Source: an uncultured Sphingomonadaceae bacterium (lineage in GTDB: Bacteria > Pseudomonadota > Alphaproteobacteria > Sphingomonadales > Sphingomonadaceae). From it: a stretch of 64,000 nucleotides of DNA. The notes beneath the pieces were generated by a model. That model did no database searches. It saw only the letters and a program-made list of their open reading frames with translations, and was not told the origin of the DNA. The stretch's first letter is position 1; the number at the start of each line of letters is the position of its first letter. Location of the stretch: positions 1,116,001-1,180,000 of the forward strand of contig CANMVC010000002.1 in the NCBI GenBank assembly GCA_947501325.1, read 5' to 3'. A program made the position numbers and the translations under genes. This document shows positions 9,222 through 18,530 of this stretch, piece by piece.

Positions 9222-10895
9222 TTACCGGCAATTATCTTCCACGCCGCCGTCAATATCCAGACAGCGCCCGTCAAACTCTCCTTCAGAAACCTTGAGCCCG
9301 ATTAACGACGCCAGGGTTGGCGCGATATCGACCGTTTGCACAGAAAGCGGTTGCTCAAAATGGCTTATGCCCGCGTGCCAGAACAAGATCGGTACGCGCC
9401 GGTCATAGTCCCACGGACTGCCGTGCGTTGCAACATAGCCGCGCATCGCTGTTGCAATCGGGGTCACACCTTTTTTCAGCAGCACGATAAAATCACCGGA
9501 CCGGTCGGGATGGAAAGACGTCCGCGCGCGCTCGGCCAGGCTCCATTCTTCGACAGGACCGGTTGGCATCGGCATTTTGGCAAGTTCTGCGCCGTCCAGA
9601 ACAGCTTCCACTTGGCGATTGCGTGCCATGATTGCCATGGCCTCTGCTTTGACTTCCCCGCGCAAAGAGGTCGGCAGAGTCCGATTGATATAATAATCGC
9701 CAAACGGGCTATCGGCGTAAATGATCTGGCCATATTTGCGCAGCTTGCGATTTTCGTAAAAAACTTCGTTGAGCCCATCCGCACTGACTTCACTATCGAT
9801 CCGCAGCGCTTCCGGAGCGCCTTGCTGGTTCAAACGCTCGGGCAAATCATGGCCGCCATGATCCGCGGTCAGCACGACCACATAATCACGCTCCATCTTG
9901 TCGAGTTTATCGAAAAAATTGCCGAGATTCTTGTCCAGTTCTGACAGATTGATACACATTTCAACTCCGCCCGTGCCAAAGGCATGCCCCACATAATCCG
10001 TCGCGGAGAGGCCGATATTCAATATATCGGTAAAGGCAAACGCACCCAACCTTTCGTTCGCCACCATTGTTTCCGCCAGCGCCAAAACAGCCGCATCGAA
10101 ATCGGGAGAAGCCCGAAAGATCGACGCGCCATTTTCAGGGCGCTGAAACTGATAGGTACCAACCGCGCTGTCTGCATCGACAGGAATAGCGCGGTTGCGG
10201 GTTTCGCAATGGGCCGGGACCGCGATTGGCGCGCGCGGTTTGGCGAGCATCGCTTTGATGTCTGCGTTGAATTTCGGCAGCGCTGGCAGCATCAGCCCGT
10301 CTTGTTTGGTTTCAAATCCTTCACCGCGCCACCAGAATATCATATCCGGCGCGTTGCCGCCCATCATCAAGGCTGCCCGGTCTTTGCCGGATACCGCCAT
10401 ATTCCGGGAATCTGGCGATACTGTCTTTAGTCGTTCCCCCAAAGTCGGCACGAGCAAATGCCAGGCAGACGCAACATAATCGCCCTGCGTCGCAGCGGTG
10501 ATGCTGCCAAAGCTGGTGCCTTCAATCCGTTCGTCTTCCGCGCAATATATCGTTTTATCAGCGCGCTTTACATCCAGATCGATCCAGTTATTGGCAATGA
10601 TACCGGCGCGTCCGGGATGGACCCCGGTCATGATGGTGGCATGGCCAGGACAGGTTTCAGTTGCTGCATGGCCCTGATATCCTGATGGGAACACCGCGCC
10701 GCCCGTGAGACGTTTCAGGCCACCGGTAAATGTGCTGCGATATTCGCTGAACAGATCGGACGAAAACTGGTCCACCGATATCGCAATCACCAATGTGGGC
10801 TTGTCTGACTTGCCTTGGCTGTGATCTTCGGCATTGGCTGCGCTGGAAATTGCAATAAAAGCTATGAAACTTGTAACATATTTGATGACGCGCAC
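9222..10895 (-). CDS. secreted alkaline phosphatase family protein (PafA-like)
   Basis: 557 residues from GTG 10895, placed 6 nt after a GGGGA site; the frame upstream lacks family character. After a signal peptide (IKYVTSFIAFIAISSAANA) comes an alkaline-phosphatase-superfamily domain: metal-binding Asp in AISVDQFSSD, the nucleophile Thr in TETCPGHATIMTG, TADHGGHD for the second metal site, and a C-terminal HGSPWDYDRRVP segment carrying a metal-binding His. This is the Thr-nucleophile PafA/nucleotide-pyrophosphatase type, which releases phosphate from monoesters in the periplasm. It is divergent from the DsbD-like gene. Confidence 0.92.
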   Translation of the reverse strand: MRVIKYVTSFIAFIAISSAANAEDHSQGKSDKPTLVIAISVDQFSSDLFSEYRSTFTGGLKRLTGGAVFPSGYQGHAATETCPGHATIMTGVHPGRAGIIANNWIDLDVKRADKTIYCAEDERIEGTSFGSITAATQGDYVASAWHLLVPTLGERLKTVSPDSRNMAVSGKDRAALMMGGNAPDMIFWWRGEGFETKQDGLMLPALPKFNADIKAMLAKPRAPIAVPAHCETRNRAIPVDADSAVGTYQFQRPENGASIFRASPDFDAAVLALAETMVANERLGAFAFTDILNIGLSATDYVGHAFGTGGVEMCINLSELDKNLGNFFDKLDKMERDYVVVLTADHGGHDLPERLNQQGAPEALRIDSEVSADGLNEVFYENRKLRKYGQIIYADSPFGDYYINRTLPTSLRGEVKAEAMAIMARNRQVEAVLDGAELAKMPMPTGPVEEWSLAERARTSFHPDRSGDFIVLLKKGVTPIATAMRGYVATHGSPWDYDRRVPILFWHAGISHFEQPLSVQTVDIAPTLASLIGLKVSEGEFDGRCLDIDGGVEDNCR

Positions 10896-10980
10896 GAATA
10901 ATCCCCATGATATAAAGCGACTATGGCAAGACAGCCGCCAATAGAGTAACAGCGTTCGATACGAAATGGTGAGTTTTTTT

Positions 10981-13107
10981 ATGACATCTGAAACCTCTTT
11001 GAGGACAATCTCGGCAAGTTTCCGGGTTTTGCTGGCGGCGCTTCTGTTCACGGTGCTGCTCGGCGTCAGCCCTGCCCGAGCGCAGGTTGATCTTAATAAG
11101 CGTGAGCTAAATGTGCCTGCCACATTGGTAGCGGAATCACGGGAAGTGCAAGCAGGGCAAAGCGTCACCCTCGCCTTTGTCATGAACCCCAAGCCAACCT
11201 GGCACGGTTACTGGGAAAACCCTGGTGATGCCGGCATTGGCATGAGCTTTGACTGGAAACTGCCAGACGGCGTCACTGCAGGCAAAGCCCGGTATCCGGT
11301 GCCTGACACATTGCTGATTTCCGGTATTATGAACTATATTTACAAGGGCGATTATGCCGTCCTCGTCAATCTGGTCATATCCGAAAAAGTCAAGCCTGGC
11401 CCGCTGGCCATATCGGTTAAATCTGAATGGCTCGCCTGTACCGATGAAGTCTGCGTACCTGAGCAGGATGAGCTGTCGATCAACCTGCAAGTCGTTGGTC
11501 CGGATGCAGCGGTTTCGCTCAACAATGCTTTCAATGCTTATCGCGAAGCCTTGCCGCGACCTCTTGGCAGTGCGGCCACATTCACCGTCAAAGACGACCT
11601 GTTTCGCCTGTCCGTTCCCTTCCCGGCCAATATCGATGTTGAAACGCCCTATTTCTTTATCAAGGAAGACGGAATTGTGGACTATGGCGCACCGCAAAAA
11701 GTCAATCGCGATGGGGACAAGCTGATCATCGAAACCGGCGCCCGCGGTGATGCCCTAGAGAATATTTCCGGCGTTCTCAAAATCGGGAAAAGCAATGGAT
11801 TTTCCTTGAATGCCGCCGCCGGCGATGTCGAGATGTCCGGCATACCGCTGGTAAGCAACGGAGATAGCGAAAATTTTATTGGTGGTGGCGACCAGTCTAA
11901 AACGTCCCTGCTGTTTATAGCGCTTGGCGGTGCGATTATTGGCGGCTTGCTGCTCAACCTGATGCCCTGCGTTTTCCCGATCCTCAGCCTTAAGGCCATC
12001 AGCTTGGCCAAAGCAGGCGGCAATGAAACGGTCGTGCGCCGCGATGCGCTGGCTTATACGGCTGGTGTGGTGGTCGTTGCTACGGCTCTGGGCGGTCTGC
12101 TGTTGGCCTTGAGGGCAAGTGGCGCAGCAGTCGGTTGGGCCTTCCAGTTGCAGGATCCACGGATCATCTTCGTCCTGCTGGCACTCGTAACCGCGATCGG
12201 TTTCAATCTCGCGGGATTATTCGAACTTCCCAATGTCAACTTCGGCAATAAGCTGACCCAGCAAGAAGGACCTTCCGGCTCCTTTTGGACCGGCGCGCTC
12301 GCCGCCTTTGTCGCAACGCCGTGTACCGGCCCTTTCATGGCAGCGGCACTTGGCGCTACTATCGTACTTCCGCCCATTGCCGCATTGATAATATTTGCCG
12401 GCCTTGGTGTCGGCCTGGCTCTGCCCTTCCTGCTGATCGCCTTTGTTCCTGCGATACGGAATCGATTGCCCAAACCAGGTGCCTGGCTGGATAGTTTCCG
12501 CAAAGCCATGGCTGTGCCGATGTTTCTCACGGCCATCGGCTTGATCTGGCTCCTTGGCCGGCAAATCGGGACTGACGCATTGGGACTTTCATTGATGTTC
12601 CTGCTGCTGGTCACATTGATCCTCTGGTGGTTTGGTGGCGGTCAGTCAAAAGGACTTTCGCGCGGCGCTTTGACGACCGGTGCGCTCGTCGCTGCGATCA
12701 TTGGCGGCATCCTGTTCCTGCCCAATGCCGAGGCTATGGACGAACGGAAGGTCGCCAGCGCGTCGACAGCCACCTTGCCCAGCGAGCCGTTTAGCGAAGC
12801 ACGCTTGTCCGAGCTTCGCGCCTCTAACCAACCGGTCTTCGCCTATTTTACCGCCGACTGGTGCATTACCTGCAAGGCCAATGAAGCAGCCGCCGTCCAG
12901 CGTCAGGAAACTGCCGATGCTTTTGCCGAGGCCAATGTCGCGGTGCTGATGGGCGATTGGACCCGCCCTGATCCGGAAATCAGCAATTTTCTGGAAAAGC
13001 ATGGCCGCGCCGGGGTTCCGCTCTATCTCTATTATGAGCCTGGCAAAGAACCTGTTATATTGCCGCAGATATTGACCGTCGGTACTTTAACTGATCTGGT
13101 CACATGA
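10981..13107 (+). CDS. DsbD-like thiol:disulfide interchange protein (ScsB type)
   Basis: 708 residues, inner membrane. Signal peptide; a periplasmic domain with a Cys153/Cys158 pair (ACTDEVCVPEQ); about eight membrane helices carrying Cys330 (LMPCVFPILSL) and Cys448 (ATPCTGPFM); and a C-terminal thioredoxin domain with Cys628-x-x-Cys631 (DWCITCK). It carries electrons from cytoplasmic thioredoxin across the membrane to periplasmic thiol proteins. ATG 10981 has GGTGAG 7 nt upstream; ATG 10966 in the same frame does not. The redoxin gene begins 37 bp downstream and is a likely partner. Confidence 0.92.
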   Translation: MTSETSLRTISASFRVLLAALLFTVLLGVSPARAQVDLNKRELNVPATLVAESREVQAGQSVTLAFVMNPKPTWHGYWENPGDAGIGMSFDWKLPDGVTAGKARYPVPDTLLISGIMNYIYKGDYAVLVNLVISEKVKPGPLAISVKSEWLACTDEVCVPEQDELSINLQVVGPDAAVSLNNAFNAYREALPRPLGSAATFTVKDDLFRLSVPFPANIDVETPYFFIKEDGIVDYGAPQKVNRDGDKLIIETGARGDALENISGVLKIGKSNGFSLNAAAGDVEMSGIPLVSNGDSENFIGGGDQSKTSLLFIALGGAIIGGLLLNLMPCVFPILSLKAISLAKAGGNETVVRRDALAYTAGVVVVATALGGLLLALRASGAAVGWAFQLQDPRIIFVLLALVTAIGFNLAGLFELPNVNFGNKLTQQEGPSGSFWTGALAAFVATPCTGPFMAAALGATIVLPPIAALIIFAGLGVGLALPFLLIAFVPAIRNRLPKPGAWLDSFRKAMAVPMFLTAIGLIWLLGRQIGTDALGLSLMFLLLVTLILWWFGGGQSKGLSRGALTTGALVAAIIGGILFLPNAEAMDERKVASASTATLPSEPFSEARLSELRASNQPVFAYFTADWCITCKANEAAAVQRQETADAFAEANVAVLMGDWTRPDPEISNFLEKHGRAGVPLYLYYEPGKEPVILPQILTVGTLTDLVT

Positions 13108-13144
13108 CCCCCAATAACTGATTGATCGCAGCAGGAGAGCCCCC

Positions 13145-13762
13145 ATGAATTACAAATCCACCCTCACATCCCTTGCCGCAGTCGCCGCTATCGGCGTCGC
13201 TATGCCTCTTGCGGCCGCACAGAAAAACGGCACCATCGCGCAGGATTTCAAACTGACCGATATGTATGGAAAGACCGTGCAGCTTTCCGACTTCCGTGGC
13301 AAAACCGTGGTGATGGAATGGCATAACCCGGGATGTCCATTTGTCGTAAAGCATTATGACAGCGGCAATATGCAAGCAACCCAGGCCGCGGCTCGAAAAC
13401 AAGGGACTGTCTGGCTCACCATCAATAGCGGCGCGGCCGGCAAACAGGGGTATATGAAAGGTCCAGAAGCACAGAAGCTGACCAAGGATCAAGGCATGAA
13501 CGCCGATCATTATCTGCTCGATGCCAAAGGTGTCGTCGGAAAGGCTTATGCCGCCAAGACAACACCGCACATGTATATCATCGATGGTTCCGGAAAACTG
13601 GTTTATCAGGGTGGTATTGACGACAAACCAACCGCCAACAAAGCTGATATCAAAGGCGCTCGCAATCATGTCACTGCGGCTTTGGCCGAGCTAAAGGCCG
13701 GAAAAACCATCTCTGTGGCCCAGTCCCGACCCTATGGCTGTTCGGTTAAATATGCGAGCTAA
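13145..13762 (+). CDS. secreted thioredoxin-fold redoxin (AhpC/TSA type)
   Basis: 205 residues with an N-terminal signal peptide (SLAAVAAIGVAMPLAAA). The redoxin fold is shown by AQDFKLTDMYGKTVQLSDFRGK, NPGCPFVVKHY with the active-site Cys, the cis-Pro region KTTPHMYIID, and a C-terminal RPYGCSVKY with a second Cys. The CxxC of thioredoxin is missing, so it is likely peroxiredoxin-like, resolving through the C-terminal Cys. It follows the DsbD-like gene, with an AGGAG site before ATG 13145. The DsbD-like protein may keep it reduced. Confidence 0.88.
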   Translation: MNYKSTLTSLAAVAAIGVAMPLAAAQKNGTIAQDFKLTDMYGKTVQLSDFRGKTVVMEWHNPGCPFVVKHYDSGNMQATQAAARKQGTVWLTINSGAAGKQGYMKGPEAQKLTKDQGMNADHYLLDAKGVVGKAYAAKTTPHMYIIDGSGKLVYQGGIDDKPTANKADIKGARNHVTAALAELKAGKTISVAQSRPYGCSVKYAS

Positions 13763-13787
13763 AGGCTCGCCGCTGAAGCAGGAAGAA

Positions 13788-13833
13788 AAGTAGGGCCGGC
13801 GCGCGATACTCAACCGGCGCGCCAGCCCTACTT
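13788..13833. repeat. large inverted repeat downstream of the redoxin gene
   Basis: Left arm 13788-13804 and right arm 13817-13833 are complementary at 16 of 17 positions (single C-A mismatch), GC-rich, with a 12-base loop. No T-run follows. It lies 25 bp after the redoxin stop and could stabilise the 3' end or be a dispersed palindromic element. Confidence 0.6.
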
Positions 13834-14015
13834 CCCAAAAGTCCGGCGGCTTACAACCCCCTGAAAGCCCCCGCATAACGGTTTGCCGGACCTAAACTGT
13901 AAGTAACTATGCTTATTCCTAATCAAAGGATCGGGGAACGGATTTAATACACAACACAAATCTGTCCCCCACCCTTGTTCCGACGGCCAGCGACCCTGAG
14001 CCGCCGCCGGTCAAA

Positions 14016-14420
14016 CTAGTGACCCGTCAGGTTGAACTTTTTGGTGCCATTGGCGCCAACCAGTTCAATGCCCTTCGTACCTGACAGGCCAGAAAGCGGC
14101 ATTGATTTCTCATAACGTTCTGCCCCAGTGGATCCCCCCGAACCCATTGAAACGTCATGGTCATTTGCCGCGCGCGCTTCCCACGTTAACTCTATCTGCT
14201 GATAATCGGCCTGCGTATCGCCCACTATCGGCAGCAATATTATATTTGCACCTGGCTTCGGTTTCGGACCGGAGACAATGAGATACAGCCCCTGGCCCAA
14301 GGTAGGACCAGCCCTCAATTCAGCTGAGTCGAAATCGGCAGCATTCAAACGACCGGCCCTTACCGGCGCGGCTATCATGCCCGCATTCGTCGTTTCATCA
14401 TTGTTCACAACAAGCTCCAT
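14016..14420 (-). CDS. hypothetical protein
   Basis: 134 residues from ATG 14420, which has GAGAGG 5 nt upstream; a TTG at 14438 is the longer alternative. No signal peptide, membrane segment or family motif was recognised. The protein is rich in Gly, Ala and Asn, with alternating hydrophobic strands (GQGLYLIVSG, GANIILLPIVG, QQIELTWEA), suggesting a small all-beta cytoplasmic protein. The gene stands alone between two larger gaps. Its ribosome-binding site and codon use resemble neighbouring genes, so I think it is real; function unknown. Confidence 0.6.
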   Translation of the reverse strand: MELVVNNDETTNAGMIAAPVRAGRLNAADFDSAELRAGPTLGQGLYLIVSGPKPKPGANIILLPIVGDTQADYQQIELTWEARAANDHDVSMGSGGSTGAERYEKSMPLSGLSGTKGIELVGANGTKKFNLTGH

Positions 14421-14741
14421 AAGAACCTCTCTGTCCAAAATCGAGATGCTGACCGTGGCTCATCATTGTGGCCGGTGTTTCACTTTTCGTGTCAGCTCGT
14501 AGCTACGCAACTTATGTAGGACTCTTTAGCCCAACAGGGCATGAACCGTCTTGTAAACTATTGTAACTATGCGTAAAGCGTTGAAATTAAATTACAATTT
14601 CATGTAATTTAATCCACAAATGCCCGCCATAATTCCTCAAAAATGCTGCATTGCACAAAAATTACGGCGAATCGCTTCACCCCGACACTGTTTCCAGGAT
14701 GTGATTCGCCGATATTCAGATCGATGAGTAAACCAAATGGC
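14421..14741. other. AT-rich intergenic region with two inverted repeats
   Basis: 321 bp without a convincing gene. It should hold the promoter of the small protein to its left. ATTAAATTAC (14586-14595) and GTAATTTAAT (14604-14613) form a perfect 10-bp inverted repeat with an 8-base loop. GGCGAATC (14666-14673) and GATTCGCC (14703-14710) form a second, 8-bp one with a 29-base loop. Confidence 0.6.
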
Positions 14742-15542
14742 TTAGGCAGGTTTGCGAAACTTCATCACAAACCGGTTGGTTTTGCCACGTACCGATGGAT
14801 CGAAGACATTTTTCTCCAGATCATCAGACGGATTTGCAAACATGTCACTTTCTGCTTCCAGCACAAAACCTGCAGCTTCAAAATCGGCTTTGGCTGTGGT
14901 CGGCGCTATCCGGTGCGTTTTTTCGACGACGGCGCGCGTGTCTCCCGCGCTACCGACATGGTCAATCACCGCAACGATTCCCCCCGGCTTCATGCCTGCA
15001 TAAAGCCTGTTCAAAAAGGCAGCCGGGTCCATCCGCGCCACTTTGAACTTTTCGCTTTCCCAATACAGATCATGATAGATGAGATGCATCATCGCAAAAT
15101 CATAGCTATTCGCTTCCGGTGTATAATCACCCAGTTGTGAAGGCATCATGGACACATTCGGTTGACGAGCAGTGATCCCTGCCCATTTTGCTTTGGCTGC
15201 ATCGCTCGACACAAATTGCGGAGGGTTAACCGCGACTACAGACCCATCAGAACCGACCGCCGCAGCCATGATTTCGCTATAATATCCGCCACCGGCGAAG
15301 ATATCGAGTACGGCATCGCCAGTTTCGAGTCCCATGAAAGTCAAGATTTCGGCGGGTTGTCGACTAGCATCCAATTTCACATCGCCCTCTTCGCGACCAG
15401 CTGTTGTGACCGCTGCAGCAAAATCCGGTGCCGCCTTCACGACCGCCTCGGATGAGGCAGATGCCGTGTCGCCATTATCGTATGAACAGGCGCTAAGCGC
15501 CAACGCGGAACTTGCTAATGTTGCAAAAAATACTGCTCGCAT
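14742..15542 (-). CDS. lipoprotein with SAM-dependent methyltransferase fold
   Basis: 266 residues from ATG 15542, behind GGGGAGAG. A lipoprotein signal peptide ends in LALSACS, with the lipidated Cys near residue 19, so the protein should be membrane-anchored outside the cytoplasm. The rest is a class I methyltransferase: motif I VLDIFAGGGYYSEIMAA, acidic loop VVAVNPPQF, MMHLIYHDLYW, and post-motif GGIVAVIDHVGS. This resembles the predicted methyltransferases of COG4798. SAM is not expected in the periplasm, so either the signal is misread or the fold has another role there. Confidence 0.82.
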   Translation of the reverse strand: MRAVFFATLASSALALSACSYDNGDTASASSEAVVKAAPDFAAAVTTAGREEGDVKLDASRQPAEILTFMGLETGDAVLDIFAGGGYYSEIMAAAVGSDGSVVAVNPPQFVSSDAAKAKWAGITARQPNVSMMPSQLGDYTPEANSYDFAMMHLIYHDLYWESEKFKVARMDPAAFLNRLYAGMKPGGIVAVIDHVGSAGDTRAVVEKTHRIAPTTAKADFEAAGFVLEAESDMFANPSDDLEKNVFDPSVRGKTNRFVMKFRKPA

Positions 15543-15671
15543 AAAATCTCTCCCCAAATGTCTTTGCGGCGAGCATGAACCTCCATGCTGGCATATTCAA
15601 GACGAACCAAAGCCGTTAGTCTATCCGTACGTGTCGTTGGTCGAGAAGCCTGATAGCGCCCGAAGAACACG

Positions 15672-17849
15672 TCAAAATTTCTTCTGCGTCCGGCCAAATC
15701 CCATTTTGCGCGTTCCGGGCTTGCCCTCCGTGGCCCGGCCCTTTGGCTTGGCCAGTTGCAAATCAGCCGGCAAGCCCAATTCATCAGCCTCAAGCTTGCG
15801 AATTTCATCGCGCAAGCGTCCAGCTTCTTCAAATTCCAGGTCAGCCGCCGCATCGCGCATGCGTTTTTCAAGGCTTTCAATATGGCTGCGCAGATTGTGA
15901 CCGACGAGATGGTCGGTATCGTCATCAATCGGCACGGTGACCTGATCCTTGCTTGCGACATGCGCAACAATATCCCCGATATTTTTCTTGATCGAAAGCG
16001 GCGTGATTCCGTGGAGCTTGTTATAAGCCTCCTGCTTCTCCCGCCGCCGACCGGTCTCATTGAGCGCGCGCTCCATCGAACCGGTAATACGATCGGCATA
16101 AAGGATCACGCGGCCATCTACGTTCCGTGCGGCGCGGCCGATGGTCTGGATAAGCGATGTTTCAGAGCGCAAAAAGCCCTCTTTATCCGCATCCAATATC
16201 GCCACCAATCCGCATTCGGGAATATCCAGACCCTCTCGCAGCAAGTTAATCCCTACCAACACGTCATAAACGCCCAGCCGCAAATCCCGGATCAACTCGA
16301 TCCGCTCCAAAGTCTCGACATCGCTGTGCATATAACGGACCTTCAAACCTGCTTCATGCATGAACTCAGTCAGGTCTTCGGCCATTCGTTTGGTCAGCGT
16401 GGTTACCAAGGTGCGATAGCCTTGCTGCGCGACCTTTCTGCATTCGTTGACCAGATCATCGACCTGATCTTCAACCGGTTTGATTTCGACGGGCGGATCA
16501 ATCAGGCCAGTGGGGCGGATAACCTGCTCGGCAAACACGCCGCTGGTTTGATCCATCTCCCATTTGCCTGGCGTTGCCGAAACACTAACGGTCTGCGGTC
16601 GCATCGCGTCCCACTCGTTGAACCGCAGGGGCCGATTATCGATACAGCTCGGCAGCCGAAACCCGTATTCGGCCAAGTTAATCTTACGCCGGTGATCGCC
16701 CTTTGACATGGCCCCGATTTGCGGCACTGTTTGATGGCTTTCATCGACGAACAGCAGCGCGTTGTCAGGTAGATATTCGAAAAGGGTTGGCGGCGGTTCG
16801 CCAGGCAAACGGCCAGTGAGAAAGCGCGAGTAGTTTTCGATGCCCGCGCAGCTGCCGGTTGCACCAATCATCTCCAGGTCGAAATTGGTGCGCTGCTCCA
16901 GACGTTGATGTTCTATCAACTTGCCTTCGGCCTCCAACTCTTTCAGCCGCACGCCAAGTTCCAGCTTAATCGCCTCCATTGCCTGTTTCATCGTCGGCCC
17001 GGGCGTCACATGGTGTGAATTGGCATAAACACGCACGCTGTTGAGACTAGCGCCCTTTTTCCCGGTCAGCGGGTCAAACTCTACGATCTCTTCAATCTCG
17101 TCCCCGAAAAAGCTGATGCGCCATGCCATATCTTCATAGTGCGAGGGATAGATTTCCAGATTGTCGCCACGGACCCGGAAATTGCCACGCGCAAAAGCCT
17201 GATCATTGCGCTTATATTGAAGCGACACCAGCTTACGGATGATATCCCGCTGATCCACCGCCTGTTCTTTTTTCAGATCAAAGATCATCGCCGAATAGGT
17301 TTCAACCGACCCTATACCATAGAGACAGGATACGGACGCGACGATTATCACATCATCCCGCTCCAGCAACGATCTTGTCGCGCTATGACGCATTCGGTCA
17401 ATCGCTTCGTTTACCGAGCTTTCCTTCTCGATATAGGTGTCCGAGCGCGCGACATAGGCTTCGGGCTGGTAATAGTCATAATAGCTGACGAAATATTCGA
17501 CGGCATTATTGGGGAAGAAATTCTTAAACTCCCCGTATAATTGCGCGGCGAGGATCTTGTTTGGTGCCAATATCAAGGCCGGACGCTGGGTTTGCTCGAT
17601 AATTTTGGCCATCGTGAAGGTTTTGCCGGACCCGGTGACACCGAGCAGCACTTGATCCAGTTCGTTATCGTTTATCCCCTCGACGAGCTCCTTGATAGCA
17701 GTCGGCTGATCACCTGATGGCTCGAAATCGCTAACCAGCTCAAAAGCTTTGCCGCCTTCTGATTTTTCGGGTCGTACAGGTTTATGGGGAACGAAATTTT
17801 CGTCTGTATCCGGCTCCGCCAGACCTTCTCTAATTACCAATTTTGCCAT
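15672..17849 (-). CDS. uvrB: excinuclease ABC subunit B
   Basis: 725 residues, within the family range. UvrB loads onto damaged DNA with UvrA and recruits UvrC for nucleotide excision repair. Visible: Walker [15 protein letters not shown] near residue 60, the beta-hairpin region [26 protein letters not shown] (motif II), [19 protein letters not shown], and QTIGRAARN (motif VI). A C-terminal UVR motif ([20 protein letters not shown]) is followed by about 40 extra basic residues. ATG 17849 begins [10 protein letters not shown] see only a half match to an alphaproteobacterial LexA site upstream. Confidence 0.97.
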   Translation of the reverse strand: MAKLVIREGLAEPDTDENFVPHKPVRPEKSEGGKAFELVSDFEPSGDQPTAIKELVEGINDNELDQVLLGVTGSGKTFTMAKIIEQTQRPALILAPNKILAAQLYGEFKNFFPNNAVEYFVSYYDYYQPEAYVARSDTYIEKESSVNEAIDRMRHSATRSLLERDDVIIVASVSCLYGIGSVETYSAMIFDLKKEQAVDQRDIIRKLVSLQYKRNDQAFARGNFRVRGDNLEIYPSHYEDMAWRISFFGDEIEEIVEFDPLTGKKGASLNSVRVYANSHHVTPGPTMKQAMEAIKLELGVRLKELEAEGKLIEHQRLEQRTNFDLEMIGATGSCAGIENYSRFLTGRLPGEPPPTLFEYLPDNALLFVDESHQTVPQIGAMSKGDHRRKINLAEYGFRLPSCIDNRPLRFNEWDAMRPQTVSVSATPGKWEMDQTSGVFAEQVIRPTGLIDPPVEIKPVEDQVDDLVNECRKVAQQGYRTLVTTLTKRMAEDLTEFMHEAGLKVRYMHSDVETLERIELIRDLRLGVYDVLVGINLLREGLDIPECGLVAILDADKEGFLRSETSLIQTIGRAARNVDGRVILYADRITGSMERALNETGRRREKQEAYNKLHGITPLSIKKNIGDIVAHVASKDQVTVPIDDDTDHLVGHNLRSHIESLEKRMRDAAADLEFEEAGRLRDEIRKLEADELGLPADLQLAKPKGRATEGKPGTRKMGFGRTQKKF

Positions 17850-17989
17850 ATGGGTAATATGGAACAAAACAGGTCCATTGTCATCCCCCAATATTGTCGA
17901 AATGAAGACGTTACACTTCGCAAATTTACAATACTGATCGTTCGCGTTATGGCAAAAGCGGGTTAAGCAATTAAACGAGGGAAATCCAA

Positions 17990-18526
17990 GTGAAGAAGAT
18001 AATTCTATCGGTTGCCGCCGTAACATTGATCGCGGGCTGCTCCAGTAACAAAGCGGACGCGGATGGTGATGGCAATATCAGCGCCGATGAAGTGGCGAAA
18101 GTGATGAACGAAGTGACTTTGGAGCCCGGCGAATGGGAAAATACGGTTGAAATAGTCGATGTAAAAATCGAAGGCCTTCCCGAAGGCGCCCCTGCCAACA
18201 TCATGGACAGCATGAAGACGACTACGGTCACCAAGACATGCATTACAGAAGAGCAGGCCAAAAATCCCGGTGCAGAATTTTTTGCGGCGCAGGAACAGAC
18301 CGATTGCAAAATCAAGAAATTTGATATGAGCGGCGGCGCGATCAACTCCGAGATGTCCTGCTCCAACGTTGGCGCACCCGGCAATATGAATATGGCGATG
18401 ACCGGTCAATATGGTCCAAGCAGTTATGAAATGACGATGACCATGGACGGCGGCGCAGGTGGAATGAAGATGAACATTACCGCCAAGAATAACGGCAAAC
18501 GTATTGGTAGCTGCCCCGCTGGCTAA
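17990..18526 (+). CDS. DUF3617 lipoprotein with an EF-hand-like loop
   Basis: 178 residues. Lipoprotein signal [19 protein letters not shown] with Cys at 17, immediately followed by [12 protein letters not shown], which fits the 12-residue calcium-binding loop of EF-hands. The rest matches the DUF3617 pattern: [19 protein letters not shown], a Cys pair, then [18 protein letters not shown]3617 proteins are common in sphingomonads and of unknown function. An 11-bp perfect terminator follows the stop (18553-18587). Confidence 0.85.
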   Translation: MKKIILSVAAVTLIAGCSSNKADADGDGNISADEVAKVMNEVTLEPGEWENTVEIVDVKIEGLPEGAPANIMDSMKTTTVTKTCITEEQAKNPGAEFFAAQEQTDCKIKKFDMSGGAINSEMSCSNVGAPGNMNMAMTGQYGPSSYEMTMTMDGGAGGMKMNITAKNNGKRIGSCPAG

Positions 18527-18530
18527 ACTG

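Noticed and set aside
17850-17990. Possible LexA box upstream of uvrB
   Set aside because: GAAC-N7-GTCC was the best match to GAAC-N7-GAAC; the second half is wrong, so I do not call it.
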